Positions 63,168-64,000 of a stretch of DNA of 64,000 nucleotides are shown piece after piece. The notes under the pieces are model-generated. The model saw only the letters and a list, made by a program, of their open reading frames with translations, was not told where the DNA came from and made no database searches. This stretch comes from Defluviitalea phaphyphila (GTDB lineage: Bacteria > Bacillota > Clostridia > Lachnospirales > Defluviitaleaceae), in contig NZ_JWID01000001.1 in NCBI RefSeq assembly GCF_001466305.1, forward strand, positions 124,001 through 188,000. The letters are read 5' to 3'. Made by a program: the position numbers and the translations under genes. Position 1 is the stretch's first letter, and each line of letters opens with the position of its first letter.

Positions 63168-64000
63168 CTATTTAAGTAACGCTCTCATAATGTGATAATA
63201 ACAATCAGCAGCTTTCTCTAATTGTTCTATTTCTATATACTCATCTATAGTATGAGCTAAACTTTCTATTGAGGGCCCCATTCCAAGAGTAGGAATTCCT
63301 GCTTCTCCTGCATAATGACTACCATTTGTACAGAAATTATATTGAGAAATAGCTGGACTGTATCCATTATTTTCTAATTCTATTTTTACATCTTGTATGA
63401 ATTTTTCTTCTTTATCATACAGCCATCCAGGGAAAAAACGTTCACTTTCAATTTTGTTTCCTGTATAACACAACTCATTCCCTACAGCATACGAAACCTT
63501 TGCCTCTAAATTTTTGTCTTTTTCTTTTAATTTTTTTAATACTTTTTCAATGGGTTCAAGAACACTTTCTTTAGTTTCCCCAACTAATAAACGACGATCA
63601 TATGTTGCTCTGCAATATTGAGGAACAACTGAAGCTCCCGGATATGGACTTGAAATAATATCAGTTAATTCTAAAATTCCTTTACCTAAAACAGGATGTT
63701 CGTTAGGAACAATATCAGAAATAGCTTTTATTACATTCATCATATTATAAACTGCATTTATTCCTTTTTCAGGATTAGCTGAATGTGCAGGTATCCCAAA
63801 AGTTTCTACAACTATTTCTGCACGTCCCCTTTGTCCAATTTTAATATCCAAGTTTGAAGCTTCTCCAATGATTACATAATCCGGTTTTACATATTTGCTA
63901 ATTTCTCTTGCAGCAACTCCTTCAAAACATTCTTCATGTACTACTCCTGCCACATATATTTCTCCAGGAAAATTTCTATTTGTATCTTCTGCAAAATAGC
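63168..64000 (-). CDS. ygeY: YgeY-like M20-family hydrolase, 5' end beyond the window
   Basis: At least 277 residues of a metal-dependent M20 hydrolase. The frame is open to the window edge (FAEDTNRNFPGEIYVAGVVHEECFEG reads across base 63953), so the real start lies to the right. Residues visible are the metal glutamate pair HEECFEG, IGEASNLDIKIGQRGRAEI, the dimerisation domain AHSANPEKGINAVYNMM, and GMGPSIESLAHTIDEYI with the C-terminal His ligand. YgeY is the selenium-metabolism hydrolase linked to ygeX and is proposed to release a urea or carbamoyl group from a ring-opened purine intermediate. It leads the ygeY-hydrolase-dpaL-ridA operon. Confidence 0.93.
   Translation of the reverse strand, partial: YFAEDTNRNFPGEIYVAGVVHEECFEGVAAREISKYVKPDYVIIGEASNLDIKIGQRGRAEIVVETFGIPAHSANPEKGINAVYNMMNVIKAISDIVPNEHPVLGKGILELTDIISSPYPGASVVPQYCRATYDRRLLVGETKESVLEPIEKVLKKLKEKDKNLEAKVSYAVGNELCYTGNKIESERFFPGWLYDKEEKFIQDVKIELENNGYSPAISQYNFCTNGSHYAGEAGIPTLGMGPSIESLAHTIDEYIEIEQLEKAADCYYHIMRALLK

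Overview
The window is strongly AT-rich. Its genes have Gram-positive Shine-Dalgarno sites (AGGAGG, AAGGAGG, AAGGTGG), near-consensus TTGACA/TATAAT promoters with 17-bp spacers, PTS and TRAP transporters, BMP-type ABC importers and selenium/molybdenum hydroxylase genes. This fits an anaerobic, low-GC, amino-acid/purine-using member of the Clostridia (or Tissierellia). Species cannot be fixed from the sequence. Nearly every gene is on the minus strand. The two plus-strand genes, a glycerate kinase and a GntR/LacI regulator, are each divergent from a minus-strand gene. I see no rRNA, tRNA, CRISPR array or insertion sequence.

Left part (1-15.4 kb). It opens with a truncated membrane diguanylate cyclase, a free methionine sulfoxide reductase and a ferritin-like protein. 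A CdaR-type regulator then faces a glycerate kinase. Next comes a carbohydrate-acid locus: a cytoplasmic heparinase II/III-like lyase, an unusual YjhG/YagF-like sugar-acid dehydratase, a FucU/RbsD mutarotase, a complete TRAP importer (DctP-DctQ-DctM), an iron alcohol dehydrogenase and a divergent AraR-like (GntR+LacI) regulator. A shared operator, ACATGTTT-N5-CATGTAT, lies at the TRAP promoter and upstream of the regulator's own promoter, and a half-site lies at the dehydrogenase promoter. The set looks like a uronate/aldonate utilisation regulon.

Middle (15.4-35 kb). A six-gene PTS operon reads mtlR-like activator, mannitol-type EIICBA, 1-phosphofructokinase-like kinase, sorbose-1-phosphate-reductase-like dehydrogenase, HPr, EI. 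The gene set suggests a hexitol route through fructose-1-phosphate. There follow an ABC-2 exporter with its ATPase, a GNAT acetyltransferase, a secreted copper-amine-oxidase-N-domain protein, and a MacB-type ABC exporter with a lipoprotein. One of that exporter's FtsX permeases is split by a frameshift at a T6 slippery site. A TetR regulator with a clear operator over its own start site sits with a CmpB-like membrane protein.

Right part (35-64 kb). This is one large purine catabolism region, the counterpart of the E. coli xdh-ygeX-ygeY-mocA-xdhD-ygfM-ssnA-guaD area. It has two complete BMP/nucleoside-type ABC importers, two molybdenum hydroxylases that appear to share one FAD subunit, adenine and guanine deaminases, SsnA, an XdhC-type maturation protein, MocA, a PreA-like Fe-S flavoprotein, a TetR regulator, and the downstream nitrogen-release genes ygeY, a D-aminoacylase-like hydrolase, dpaL (ygeX) and ridA. 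Together they would import purines, deaminate and hydroxylate them, open the rings and turn 2,3-diaminopropionate into pyruvate and ammonia. Two near-consensus promoters here each lie upstream of an intrinsic terminator that precedes the first gene, which hints at transcription attenuation.
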